Origin: CAZJAD01 sp964543855
Lineage (GTDB): Bacteria; Electryoneota; RPQS01; DYHQ01
Reading direction: 5' to 3'
DNA length: 15,376 nt
Assembly: GCA_964543855.1 (NCBI GenBank)
Contig: CAZJAD010000051.1
Span: forward strand, 1 to 15,376
Shown here: positions 1 through 7,517 of the stretch, in pieces
How the letters are laid out: every line of letters begins with the position of its first letter
Position numbering within the stretch: the first letter of the stretch is position 1
Program-made: the position numbers and the translations under genes
The notes under the pieces: generated by a model
The model's input: the letters and a program-made list of their open reading frames with translations, nothing else
What the model was told of the DNA's origin: nothing
The model's database searches: none

Positions 1-2
1 AA

Positions 3-95
3 TACCGGCCCTGCCCGCTGCTGCGCAAATATGTCGCGGCAGGCTATCTCGGCCGCAAATCGGGCCGTGGCTTCTACGACTACAGTCAGAAATGA
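3..95 (+). CDS. 3-hydroxyacyl-CoA (3-hydroxybutyryl-CoA) dehydrogenase, C-terminal end only
   Basis: Thirty codons are open from the window edge to a TGA at 93-95. The peptide contains LLRKYVAAGYLGRKSGRGF and ends FYDYSQK. The G-x-L-G-R-K-S-G-R-G-F-Y-D-Y pattern is the hallmark C-terminus of the NAD-dependent 3-hydroxyacyl-CoA dehydrogenase family (Hbd/PaaH/FadB C-terminal domain), where it forms part of the dimerising helical domain. The enzyme oxidises 3-hydroxyacyl-CoA to 3-ketoacyl-CoA in the cytoplasm. The acyl-CoA dehydrogenase 0.45 kb downstream supports a beta-oxidation or butyryl-CoA role. The NAD-binding domain lies outside the window, so I cannot tell a stand-alone Hbd from the tail of a larger fusion. 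Confidence 0.85.
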   Translation, partial: YRPCPLLRKYVAAGYLGRKSGRGFYDYSQK

Positions 96-110
96 CAGGG
101 AGAACAAACC

Positions 111-434
111 GTGATTCTGTCAACAACACCCACCATTGAAGGGCATCGCGTCACAACCTACTTGGGAATCGTCAGCGGCGAGGCCATTATTGGCGCCCAT
201 ATTTTTAAGGATATCTTCGCTTCGATCCGGGATGTCGTCGGAGGGCGAGCCGCTGCCTATGAGCAAACGCTGACGGAAGCCAAAGATATAGCGATGGCGG
301 AGATGCAACAACGCGCCGAACAACTGGGAGCCGACGCGATCCTCAGTATTGACTTGGACTATGAAGTGTTGGGCAAGAACAACGGCATGCTCATGGTTTC
401 AGCGAGCGGCACGGCGGTCAAGTTGGACAAGTAG
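111..434 (+). CDS. UPF0145 / YbjQ family protein
   Basis: This 107-residue protein starts at GTG 111, with a GGGAG ribosome-binding site at 98-102. It begins MILSTTPTIEGHRV and contains Y-L-G-I-V-S-G-E near residue 20, an amphipathic helix rich in A/E/R (about residues 50-72), then LGADAILSIDLDYE and a closing strand with VSASGTAVKL. This is the complete pattern and normal length of the UPF0145 (YbjQ) family, once described as a putative heavy-metal-binding domain, which forms small homo-oligomers of unknown function. There is no signal peptide or membrane segment, so it should be cytoplasmic. It sits 15 nt behind the hydroxyacyl-CoA dehydrogenase and 107 nt before the acyl-CoA dehydrogenase, so it may be co-transcribed with them. 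No biochemical role can be read from the sequence. Confidence 0.88.
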   Translation: MILSTTPTIEGHRVTTYLGIVSGEAIIGAHIFKDIFASIRDVVGGRAAAYEQTLTEAKDIAMAEMQQRAEQLGADAILSIDLDYEVLGKNNGMLMVSASGTAVKLDK

Positions 435-505
435 AGACGCGAGTCCTCCTGTGGACGAGTGCAAATTCCAAGCAGATACATCTTCGCCAAAAAGCACTAA
501 TGCAA

Positions 506-523
506 AGGCCGGCAACGCGGCCT
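506..523 (+). promoter_or_regulatory. Small GC hairpin (AGGCCG-N6-CGGCCT) before the acyl-CoA dehydrogenase
   Basis: AGGCCG at 506-511 is the exact reverse complement of CGGCCT at 518-523, giving a 6-bp stem with a 6-nt loop. It ends 18 nt before the ATG at 542. There is no T-run, so it is not a standard terminator. A near-identical element (GGCCG-N6-CGGCC) ends 18 nt before the smg start at 6984. A role in translation or protein binding is only a possibility; short GC palindromes also arise by chance. Confidence 0.22.
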
Positions 524-532
524 GATTCCGTT

Positions 533-536
533 GGAG
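533..536 (+). promoter_or_regulatory. Ribosome-binding site deciding the acyl-CoA dehydrogenase start
   Basis: GGAG at 533-536 lies 5 nt before the ATG at 542 and only 2 nt before the ATG at 539. The upstream in-frame ATG at 500 has no comparable site. This favours 542, which also gives the usual family N-terminus MDHLLTEDQ. Confidence 0.5.
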
Positions 537-541
537 ACATG

Positions 542-1684
542 ATGGACCATCTGTTAACTGAAGATCAAAAGACCGTGCGAAGCGCGATCCGCGAGTTCGC
601 AAAGGAACAGATACTGCCCGGCGCAGCCAAGCGCGACGAAACCGAGGAATTCCCTGCGGATATCCTCAAGCAGTTGGGAGAGCTGGGCTTCATGGGTGTC
701 AACACGCCCGAACGCTATGGCGGTGCGGGTTTGGACATGGTCACTTACGCGATCGTCGTGGACGAAGTCTCGCAGGCGGACGCTTCCGTGGGAGTGATCG
801 TTTCCGTGAACAACTCCCTCATCTGCTACCCTCTGGAGAAGTTCGCGACCGAGGAACAGAAAAAGAAGTGGCTTATTCCCCTTGCATCCGGCAAAATGCT
901 GGGAGCGTTCTGCCTGACGGAACCCGATGCGGGCTCGGACGCAGCGAACTTGTCGACCACGGCCGTGCGTGATGGAGATGCTTACGTTATCAACGGGACA
1001 AAAAGTTTCACCACGAACGGTCAGAACTGCGATATCTATATCTTCTTCGCTGTGACCGACAAAAGCCAGGGCGCACGAGGAATCAGCGCGTTTATCATTC
1101 CACGCGACACGCCCGGCGTCCAGGTCGGAAAAAAGGAGCGAAAGATGGGTATTCGCTCTAGCGATTGTTGCCCCGTGACCATGGAAGATGTCCGCGTGCC
1201 GGTGGAAAACCTTCTGGGCAAAGAAGGCGAGGGCTTCAAGGTAGCCATGATCGCTCTGGATTCCGGGCGAGTCGGCATTGCTGCTCAAGCCTTGGGCGTT
1301 GCACAGGGTGCACTGGATGTCGCGAAAGGCTACGCGAAGGAGCGCGTCCAATTCGGTCGTCCGATTGCTCAGTTCCAGGCGATCCAGTTCAAACTGGCCG
1401 ACATGGAGGTACTCGTCAACGCCGCCCGCTTGCTCATCTATCAGGCCTGCACCAAAAAGGATTGTGGCGAACGCTTCACCTATGAAGCGGCAATCGCCAA
1501 GCTCTTTGCGAGTGACATGGTGATGAAAGTCACGCAAGAGGCGGTCCAGATCCATGCGGGCGTCGGCTACACCAAGGATTACCCTGTCGAGCGCATGTTG
1601 CGCGACGCCAAAGTCACCGAAATCTATGAGGGCACATCTGAAATCCAGCGCTTCGTTATCGCAAGGACTCTTCTGAAAGATTAG
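542..1684 (+). CDS. Acyl-CoA dehydrogenase (short-chain / butyryl-CoA type)
   Basis: The 380-residue product matches the usual length of homotetrameric flavin acyl-CoA dehydrogenases. These introduce a trans-2,3 double bond into acyl-CoA and pass electrons to ETF. Visible motifs in order are the N-terminal helix MDHLLTEDQ, the substrate/FAD loop CLTEPDAGSDA (about residues 123-133), the central strand INGTKSFTTNG, GRVGIAAQALG, the nucleotide-binding stretch ERVQFGRPIAQFQAIQFKLA, and the C-terminal IYEGTSEIQR. Glu363 in YEGT is at the position of the catalytic base of short/medium-chain enzymes. The frame extends upstream to an ATG at 500, but the ribosome-binding site and family N-terminus favour 542. 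With the upstream dehydrogenase it suggests beta-oxidation or butyrate metabolism. Exact chain-length preference cannot be read with confidence. Confidence 0.93.
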   Translation: MDHLLTEDQKTVRSAIREFAKEQILPGAAKRDETEEFPADILKQLGELGFMGVNTPERYGGAGLDMVTYAIVVDEVSQADASVGVIVSVNNSLICYPLEKFATEEQKKKWLIPLASGKMLGAFCLTEPDAGSDAANLSTTAVRDGDAYVINGTKSFTTNGQNCDIYIFFAVTDKSQGARGISAFIIPRDTPGVQVGKKERKMGIRSSDCCPVTMEDVRVPVENLLGKEGEGFKVAMIALDSGRVGIAAQALGVAQGALDVAKGYAKERVQFGRPIAQFQAIQFKLADMEVLVNAARLLIYQACTKKDCGERFTYEAAIAKLFASDMVMKVTQEAVQIHAGVGYTKDYPVERMLRDAKVTEIYEGTSEIQRFVIARTLLKD

Positions 1685-1717
1685 ACGCGTGCGCCGGACT
1701 CATTTGCGGAGGTATCT

Positions 1718-2641
1718 ATGTCTGCTTTCGACGAAAACCTGAGAATCTGGTTCAGCGGTCGTTTCGTGGATTGGAAGGACGCAACGATCCATATCTGTTC
1801 CCATGTCGTCCATTATGGCTCGGCCGTCTTCGAAGGCTTGCGCTGCTATGACACACCCAAAGGCTCGGTCGTCTTCCGCTTGGACGCTCATGTCCGCCGC
1901 CTCTTCGATTCGGCAAAAATCTACCAGATGCCGATTCCATTCAAAGAAGACGAAATCTTCAACGCCTGCATCGAGACGGTCAAGGTCAATAAGCTCAAGG
2001 CGGCCTATATCCGTCCCATCGTCTTCCGCGGCTACCATTCCCTCGGTGTCGACCCGCGCAGTTGCCCCGTCGAAGCCGTGATTGTTGTCTGGAGTTGGGG
2101 CAAGTACTTGGGCGACGAAGCCCTGGCGAGCGGCGTGGATGTCTGTGTCTCCTCGTGGACCCGCCTGGCTCCAAATACGATGCCGGCTCTCGCCAAGTGC
2201 GGAGCCAACTACATGAACTCCCAGCTCATCAAGCTCGAAGCGATCGGCGGTGGTTATGTTGAAGGAATTGCCCTCGATGCGGCCGGGTATGTCTCCGAAG
2301 GCTCAGGCGAGAACCTTTTCATCGTCCGAAATGGTGAGCTCATTACGCCGCCCTTGGGTGCCAGCGTGCTGCCCGGCATCACGCGCGACTGTATCATCAA
2401 ACTCGCAGGCGATCTCGGTGTCCCGCTCCGCGAGCAGATTATTCCTCGCGAGATGCTCTACATCGCCGATGAAGTCTTCTTCACCGGCAGCGCTGCGGAG
2501 GTCACACCGATTCGTTCGGTAGACCACATCCCGGTCGGCAAGGGCAAACCCGGGCCGGTCACGCTGAATCTCCAAAAAGCTTTCTTCGATGTGGTGGAAG
2601 GCAGACAGCCCGACAAATACCGATGGCTAACCAAACTGTGA
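1718..2641 (+). CDS. ilvE: Branched-chain amino acid aminotransferase (class IV)
   Basis: The 307-residue protein starts at ATG 1718 behind a clear GGAGG. It is a fold-type IV PLP transaminase, which interconverts Leu/Ile/Val and their 2-keto acids using 2-oxoglutarate/glutamate. Motifs include HVVHYGSAVFEGLRCY near the N-terminus, IRPIVFRGYHSLGVDP, then APNTMPALAKCGANYMNSQL with Lys160 as the expected Schiff-base lysine. Next come EGIALDAAGYVSEGSGENLF and LPGITRDCI, with FFTGSAAEVTPIRSVD near the C-terminus. Length and motif order match IlvE of the common bacterial type closely. D-amino-acid transaminase and 4-amino-4-deoxychorismate lyase share the fold but are shorter and lack this arrangement. 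It sits 33 nt after the acyl-CoA dehydrogenase and 13 nt before nusB, consistent with co-transcription. Confidence 0.93.
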   Translation: MSAFDENLRIWFSGRFVDWKDATIHICSHVVHYGSAVFEGLRCYDTPKGSVVFRLDAHVRRLFDSAKIYQMPIPFKEDEIFNACIETVKVNKLKAAYIRPIVFRGYHSLGVDPRSCPVEAVIVVWSWGKYLGDEALASGVDVCVSSWTRLAPNTMPALAKCGANYMNSQLIKLEAIGGGYVEGIALDAAGYVSEGSGENLFIVRNGELITPPLGASVLPGITRDCIIKLAGDLGVPLREQIIPREMLYIADEVFFTGSAAEVTPIRSVDHIPVGKGKPGPVTLNLQKAFFDVVEGRQPDKYRWLTKL

Positions 2642-2654
2642 GGGTTCTTGGCTC

Positions 2655-3074
2655 ATGAAGTCCCGTCGTGCAGCGCGCGAATGGGCACTTCGGCTTCTCT
2701 ACGCCCGGCGTCTTTCCGGAGCCTCGATTGAGACTATCTACGCCGGACTGCTGGGTAAGGCGCCCCTTGACGCAAATCTGAAGTTCGCCCGCCTCCTGGC
2801 TGATCGCACGGCGGAGAATGAGGAGCTCCTGGACGATCACATCCGACGCAAAGCCGAGAAATGGGACCTGAGTCGCATCGCAATCCTCGATCGCATTATC
2901 CTGCGGATGGCCATCTGCGAGTTCCTCTTTTTCGATGATATTCCAATGAAAGTCTCCATCAATGAAGCCATTGAACTTGCCAAAGAGTACAGCACCGCCC
3001 AAAGCGGCCGATTCGTCAACGGCATTCTGGACGCCGTCTGTGCCGATCTTACCGGCAAGACAGTCCAAACCTGA
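2655..3074 (+). CDS. nusB: Transcription antitermination factor NusB
   Basis: The 139-residue, all-helical cytoplasmic protein has the normal NusB length. The N-terminus carries the Arg-rich RNA-binding helix (SRRAAREWALRLLYA). The second half shows the diagnostic pattern W-x-x-x-R-I-A-I-L-D-R-I-I-L-R-M-A, then IPMKVSINEAIELAKEY and FVNGILDAV. With NusE (S10), NusB binds BoxA in the nascent leader of rRNA operons and supports processive antitermination. It lies 13 nt after ilvE and 27 nt before the metallophosphoesterase, so the three may be one transcript. The frequent ribH neighbour is absent. I see no anomaly. Confidence 0.94.
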   Translation: MKSRRAAREWALRLLYARRLSGASIETIYAGLLGKAPLDANLKFARLLADRTAENEELLDDHIRRKAEKWDLSRIAILDRIILRMAICEFLFFDDIPMKVSINEAIELAKEYSTAQSGRFVNGILDAVCADLTGKTVQT

Positions 3075-3101
3075 ACATCGAACCTCGGGGAGGCACGACC
3101 G

Positions 3102-3713
3102 ATGCTAATAGGATTCATATCGGATATTCACGGCAATCTGGAAGCTCTCGAGGTTGCGCTCACCGCGCTCGAGAAACGCCGACCTCATCATCTCTACTGT
3201 CTGGGAGACATCGTCGGCTACGGCGCCAATCCTAATGAGTGTGTCGAGCGCGTGCGGGAGACCTGTAAAGCCGTCATCCTGGGGAATCACGACGCCGCTC
3301 TCATCGGCCATACCGGCATCCAGTATTTCAACAGCTATGCTCAGGAAGCGATTGTCTGGACCGCGCGCATGATTTCCGAAGAGAATCTGGCGTTCCTTCG
3401 CAAAGTACCGTTGACGCTGAGCATCGACGACATGCTGCTCGTCCACGCGACCCCGGACGATCCTCCTCATTGGGATTACATCTTCTCGCAGAAGGAAGCG
3501 CAGCGTCACTACCATGTCATGAAGGAACCCATCGCTTTCATCGGCCATTCGCATATTCCAGCCGAATTCAAAGATAACGCGTCCGGCAAACGAATCATCA
3601 ATGTCGGCTCAGTTGGACAACCGCGAGACGGCGACCCGCGCCTTTCTTGCGGACTCTTTGAAACGGACACCGGAACTTTTGACTGGATCCGCGAAGTTTA
3701 CCCTGTGCAGGAT
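3102..3713 (+). CDS. Calcineurin-like metallophosphoesterase, C-terminus lost in assembly gap
   Basis: The start ATG at 3102 has a strong GGGGAGG 8 nt upstream. The 204 visible residues hold all the metal-binding motifs of the YfcE/calcineurin-like superfamily: SDIHGN (Asp8, His10), GDIVGYG (Asp36), GNHD (Asn62, His63), VHATPD (His115) and GHSH (His149, His151). The GDIVGYGANPNECV stretch is typical of a widespread bacterial subgroup annotated only as phosphoesterase, whose substrates are mostly unknown. The last readable residues, about WIREVYPVQD, are near the usual C-terminus, so probably only a few dozen residues are missing. The frame that appears to run on past the Ns is not real protein: beyond the gap it reads out of frame through secA. 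Confidence 0.88.
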
Positions 3714-3813
3714 NNNNNNNNNNNNNNNNNNNNNNNNNNNNNNNNNNNNNNNNNNNNNNNNNNNNNNNNNNNNNNNNNNNNNNNNNNNNNNNNNNNNNNN
3801 NNNNNNNNNNNNN
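3714..3813. other. Assembly gap (100 N)
   Basis: Exactly 100 consecutive N separate the metallophosphoesterase from secA. A round 100 is the conventional placeholder for a gap of unknown length, so the real spacing is undefined. It hides the phosphoesterase stop, the secA ribosome-binding site and possibly the true secA start. The adjacency of the two genes rests on scaffolding, not on continuous sequence. Confidence 0.98.
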
Positions 3814-3817
3814 CATC

Positions 3818-6802
3818 GTGTTTAACATCCTCACAAAAATCTTCGGGACGAAGTATGAACGGTCGGTCCGCCGCCTGTGGCCGATTGTTCACCAGATTAA
3901 CGATATCGAGCAGGAGTATCAGCGCTCTCTCTCCGACGAAGATGTGCCGAAGAAGACCGAGGAATTCCGCCAGCGTCTGGCCGCGGACGAGACCTTGGAC
4001 GATTTGCTGCCTGAAGCGTTTGCACTCGTCAAGAACGCTTGCCGACGCCTCTTGGGCCGCGAGTTTAAGGTGCGCGACCTCCCGATGACCTGGGATATGG
4101 TGCCCTATGATGTCCAGCTTATCGGCGGTATCGTTCTGCACCGGGGCAAGATTACCGAAATGGCCACCGGCGAAGGCAAGACGCTCGTCGCCACCATGCC
4201 GCTCTACTTGAATGCCCTCGAGGGCCAGGGCTGTCATCTCATCACGGTGAACGACTATCTAGCTCAGCGTGACTCCGAGTGGATGGGAATCGTCTACGAA
4301 TTCCTTGGCCTTAAGGTCGGCCGCATCGTCGCGCACATGCCGCCGGACGAACGCAAAGAGCAATACGCCGCAGACATCACCTATGGCACGAACAGCGAAT
4401 TCGGCTTCGACTACCTGCGCGACAACATGGCTCTGACGATGGACGAGGTGGTCCAGCGAGGCCACCATTACGCCATCGTGGACGAAGTGGACTCGGTGTT
4501 GATCGATGAAGCACGCACGCCGCTCATCATCTCCGGACCCGTATCGCGTTCCACGCATCGGTTCCATGAGATGAAATCGCCCGTGGAACAGCTCGTTCGC
4601 CTCCAGCGCAACTTCGTCACCTCGATGGTCTCCGATGTCGAGAAACACCTGGAATCACCGGATGGTCTCGACGAATACGACATCGGTCGCAAGCTGCTCC
4701 TTTGCTTCCGCGGCCAACCCAAGCAGAAGCGCCTCGTGCGGATTCTCGGCGAAATGGGAACGAAACGACTCATGCAGCGCGTCGAGAACGACTACCTGCG
4801 CGACAAAAAGATGAACGAGCTCGATGAAGAACTCTACTTCTCCATCGACGAAAAAACCCATGTCATCGACCTGACGGAGAAAGGCCGCGACGAGCTGTGC
4901 AAGTATTACGGCGGCGATCCGGATCTCTTTATTCTGCCGGACCTGCCGGATGAATTCGCCCGCATCGAAGGCGACACTGCGCTCACACCGGATCAGAAAC
5001 TTGCACTCCGCGAGAAAGTGCAGGAGCAGTATCTGGAACGCAGCGAGCGCATCCAGAATATCTCCCAGCTCTTGCGCGCCTATTCCCTCTATGAGCGCGA
5101 TGTGGAGTATGTCATCGAGGACGGCAAAGTCATCATCGTCGATGAATTCACCGGGCGACTCATGCACGGGCGGCGATATTCCGACGGACTGCATCAGGCC
5201 ATCGAGGCGAAAGAGGGCGTCACGATCGAGCGCGAGACCCAGACCATCGCCACCATCACCCTCCAGAATTACTTTCGCCTCTATGACAAGCTCGCCGGAA
5301 TGACCGGCACCGCCGAAACCGAAGAGAACGAGTTCTGGGACATTTACAAGCTCGAAGTGGTCGTGATTCCGACGAACGACGAGGTGCGACGCGACGACTA
5401 CGATGATGTCATTTATCGCACAAAGCGCGAAAAATACAACGCGGTCATCGATGAAATCGCCGAGCTGCACGAGGCTCGTCAACCGGTGCTCGTCGGCACG
5501 ACTTCGGTCGACGCATCCGAAGTCCTCTCGCGCATGCTCCGCCGCCGCAACATTCCTCACAATGTGTTGAATGCCAAGCATCACCAGCGGGAAGCGGAGG
5601 TCGTCCTCCAGGCTGGTCAGCCGGGCGCGGTCACCATCGCCACAAACATGGCGGGACGAGGCACCGACATCAAACTCGGTCAGGGTGTGATTCACTGGAA
5701 CGGAGAGGCGGGTGACAGAACTCAAGCCGAAGGCGGCCTGCACATTGTCGGTACGGAACGCCACGAAGCCAGGCGCATCGACCGTCAGCTTCGAGGTCGA
5801 GCCGGACGTCAGGGCGACCCGGGCTACAGTCGGTTCTATCTCTCGCTCGAAGACGACCTGATGCGTCTCTTTGGCTCCGGGCGCATCGCCTCCATCATGG
5901 ATCGCCTCGGAGTGCAGGAAGGAGAGGTGATCACGCACCGCTTGATCACGCGCTCCATCAGCAATGCGCAGAAGCGGGTCGAGGCGTACAATTTCGGCAT
6001 TCGCAAGCACTTGCTGGAGTACGACGATGTGATGAACCAGCAGCGAACCGTCGTTTATGCGCGCCGGAATGTCGCTCTGAGAGGCGGGGACCCCGAGCCG
6101 CTCGTTCGGGAAATGATCTCGGATTACCTCGAGTACCTGTTTGAAAAACATGGAGAAAACGGGCAAGGGGACGGGCTAACGCCGGGTCTCCAGGATGAGT
6201 TGCTGAGGATTTTTCTGCTGGACACGGTCGCGGACGGTGCGGCTGGAGCCCTCAGTGGTGAGGCTCTGCGCGATTATCTCCAAGAAAGATGTTTTCAACT
6301 CTATGAACGCCGCGCCCAGACGCTCGGCGAGGAACTTTTCACGCAGCTTCAGCGTGTCGCCATCCTGCGTGTCATCGATGAGAAGTGGAAAGAACATCTT
6401 TACGAAATGGATCGCCTGAAAGAAGGTGTCGGCCTGCGTGCGTACGGCCAAAAAGATCCGCTCATCGAATACAAAAGAGAGGGATTTACCCTCTTCCAGG
6501 CAATGCTCGATGATGTCAATCAGGAGGCGTTGCGCTTCATCTTTCGTGCCCAGCCGGCGCAGGAAGGCGAACCGGTGCCAGCGCCCCGGCGACGCGCACT
6601 GGCACCCGCAATGGCGAATTATTCACATGACGACGCGACCGGTCTGGCGTTCGCCCAGGCCGGCGGCCAGGCACCGCCTCCTTCCGGGCCGGCTCCAGCG
6701 GGAAAGAGGCAACCTGTGCGCGTCACGAAGGTGGGAAGAAATGACCCGTGTCCGTGCGGAAGTGGCAAGAAATACAAGAAATGTCACGGCGCAACGACAT
6801 AG
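3818..6802 (+). CDS. secA: Protein translocase ATPase SecA, FCB-type with long insertion
   Basis: SecA is the motor ATPase that drives preproteins through SecYEG. The 994-residue frame begins at GTG 3818 and opens FNILTKIFGTKYER, matching the family N-terminus. The start lies four bases after the N gap, so a start inside the gap is possible. Visible motifs are MATGEGKT (Walker A, residues 115-122), VDEVDS (221-226), IVDEFTGRLM, LAGMTGTAETE, ATNMAGRGTDI and RGRAGRQGDPG (659-669). The C-terminal linker ends in the SEC-C zinc motif RNDPCPCGSGKKYKKCH. From LIISGP (about 240) to FSIDEK (about 346) there are about 100 residues, against roughly a third of that in E. coli. The extra helical segment fits Bacteroidetes/Chlorobi-like SecA and explains the length. 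The gene is followed by a 181-bp spacer. Confidence 0.95.
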   Translation: MFNILTKIFGTKYERSVRRLWPIVHQINDIEQEYQRSLSDEDVPKKTEEFRQRLAADETLDDLLPEAFALVKNACRRLLGREFKVRDLPMTWDMVPYDVQLIGGIVLHRGKITEMATGEGKTLVATMPLYLNALEGQGCHLITVNDYLAQRDSEWMGIVYEFLGLKVGRIVAHMPPDERKEQYAADITYGTNSEFGFDYLRDNMALTMDEVVQRGHHYAIVDEVDSVLIDEARTPLIISGPVSRSTHRFHEMKSPVEQLVRLQRNFVTSMVSDVEKHLESPDGLDEYDIGRKLLLCFRGQPKQKRLVRILGEMGTKRLMQRVENDYLRDKKMNELDEELYFSIDEKTHVIDLTEKGRDELCKYYGGDPDLFILPDLPDEFARIEGDTALTPDQKLALREKVQEQYLERSERIQNISQLLRAYSLYERDVEYVIEDGKVIIVDEFTGRLMHGRRYSDGLHQAIEAKEGVTIERETQTIATITLQNYFRLYDKLAGMTGTAETEENEFWDIYKLEVVVIPTNDEVRRDDYDDVIYRTKREKYNAVIDEIAELHEARQPVLVGTTSVDASEVLSRMLRRRNIPHNVLNAKHHQREAEVVLQAGQPGAVTIATNMAGRGTDIKLGQGVIHWNGEAGDRTQAEGGLHIVGTERHEARRIDRQLRGRAGRQGDPGYSRFYLSLEDDLMRLFGSGRIASIMDRLGVQEGEVITHRLITRSISNAQKRVEAYNFGIRKHLLEYDDVMNQQRTVVYARRNVALRGGDPEPLVREMISDYLEYLFEKHGENGQGDGLTPGLQDELLRIFLLDTVADGAAGALSGEALRDYLQERCFQLYERRAQTLGEELFTQLQRVAILRVIDEKWKEHLYEMDRLKEGVGLRAYGQKDPLIEYKREGFTLFQAMLDDVNQEALRFIFRAQPAQEGEPVPAPRRRALAPAMANYSHDDATGLAFAQAGGQAPPPSGPAPAGKRQPVRVTKVGRNDPCPCGSGKKYKKCHGATT

Positions 6803-6821
6803 CATGGCGCGCTGAATTTTT

Positions 6822-6860
6822 TTGCTTGCCTTTCGACGATTTATTCATTACCTTATACCT
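6822..6860 (+). promoter_or_regulatory. Possible promoter upstream of smg
   Basis: The 181-bp spacer after secA opens with an AT-rich stretch unlike the surrounding sequence. It holds TTGCTT at 6822-6827 and TATACC at 6854-6859. Spacing between these two is too long for a classical sigma-70 promoter; a poor -35 (TTTCGA, 6831) would give 17 nt. The placement and AT-richness make a promoter for the smg-topA-xerC genes plausible, but no element is convincing. Confidence 0.25.
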
Positions 6861-6949
6861 GTTTTCAGGATGTCAAACCGGTCGGCGTCCGACAAGTCCG
6901 TAGATTCAAGGGTGTGCATCAAGGGGTTCGACAGCGCTTGGAGTTTCGA

Positions 6950-6965
6950 GGCCGTTTCAGCGGCC
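6950..6965 (+). promoter_or_regulatory. Small GC hairpin (GGCCG-N6-CGGCC) before smg
   Basis: GGCCG at 6950-6954 and CGGCC at 6961-6965 can pair around a 6-nt loop. The element ends 18 nt before the smg ATG at 6984, with a GAAGGG ribosome-binding site between. The same architecture and distance occur before the acyl-CoA dehydrogenase (506-523). Function is unknown and chance is possible. Confidence 0.22.
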
Positions 6966-6983
6966 ACTAACGAAGGGTAAGAA

Positions 6984-7460
6984 ATGGATCAGAGGATTGT
7001 CGAGATCCTGATGTATGTGATTGGACAAATTCGCTCCCAGCGTATGGAGCGGGAAGAGGTCGAAGGCCTTTCGGATGATCTTCTGCAACGCGGATTCTCG
7101 CCGCGAGAAGTCGCGACGGCGCTCTCGTACTTCATCGAACGCTTCCAGAAGCGCCCCGCCCGCGAGTCGAAAGATCCGTCGGCTTCGCCACAGTCCCATC
7201 GTGTGTTGCACGGTGTCGAGAAGATGTTCCTCGACGCGCAGGCCTACGGCTACCTCCTGCAGTTGTGCCATCTGGGAGTCCTGGATGCGTCCGATCTGGA
7301 GGCCATTCTGGAACGCGTCTTGTTGATTGGCAATATGAGTATCACCGAGGATGAAGTGAAGCGGGTTGTCGTTCTCCATCTCATGGAAAGCGATCCGCGA
7401 GGCTGGCTGGGACCGACGCACATCTCCTTCGCGAATGGCCCCTCGGAATCCATCCACTAA
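6984..7460 (+). CDS. smg: DUF494 / Smg family protein
   Basis: The 158-residue protein starts at ATG 6984 with GAAGGG 6 nt upstream. The N-terminus (IVEILMYVIGQIRSQ, then LSDDLLQRGFSPREVATAL) matches the DUF494/Smg family. Its characteristic opening is a helix with LMY followed by a helix-turn-helix-like segment with G-F and a string of hydrophobics. The C-terminal half has an acidic helical region (LGVLDASDLEAILERVL), then ITEDEVKRVVVLHLM. The function of Smg is not established. Family members sit next to dprA and topA in many proteobacteria, and here topA is the next gene, 104 nt downstream, which supports the assignment. No signal peptide or transmembrane helix is present. Confidence 0.85.
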   Translation: MDQRIVEILMYVIGQIRSQRMEREEVEGLSDDLLQRGFSPREVATALSYFIERFQKRPARESKDPSASPQSHRVLHGVEKMFLDAQAYGYLLQLCHLGVLDASDLEAILERVLLIGNMSITEDEVKRVVVLHLMESDPRGWLGPTHISFANGPSESIH

Positions 7461-7517
7461 ATGCCCACGGAGGTCGAGAATCGGGTGCCTGAGTCAGTGG
7501 GTTGGATTAGGTTTTTT

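Noticed and set aside
554..1555. Long minus-strand open frame opposite the acyl-CoA dehydrogenase
   Set aside because: It lacks a recognisable family, and the + strand encodes a complete acyl-CoA dehydrogenase with catalytic motifs. It is a codon-bias shadow.
3102..4088. Apparent 328-codon protein spanning the N gap
   Set aside because: Residues after the gap are secA read in a wrong frame and do not resemble a phosphoesterase; the fusion is an artefact of unknown bases.
4655..6166. 503-codon minus-strand open frame opposite secA
   Set aside because: The sequence mirrors GC-rich secA codons and has no recognisable domain, while secA on the + strand is intact throughout.
6788..6823. Possible rho-independent terminator after secA (GC-rich bases then seven T at 6817-6823)
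   Set aside because: The T-run is real, but I could find only a 4-bp GCGC pairing with a long loop before it, too weak to call.
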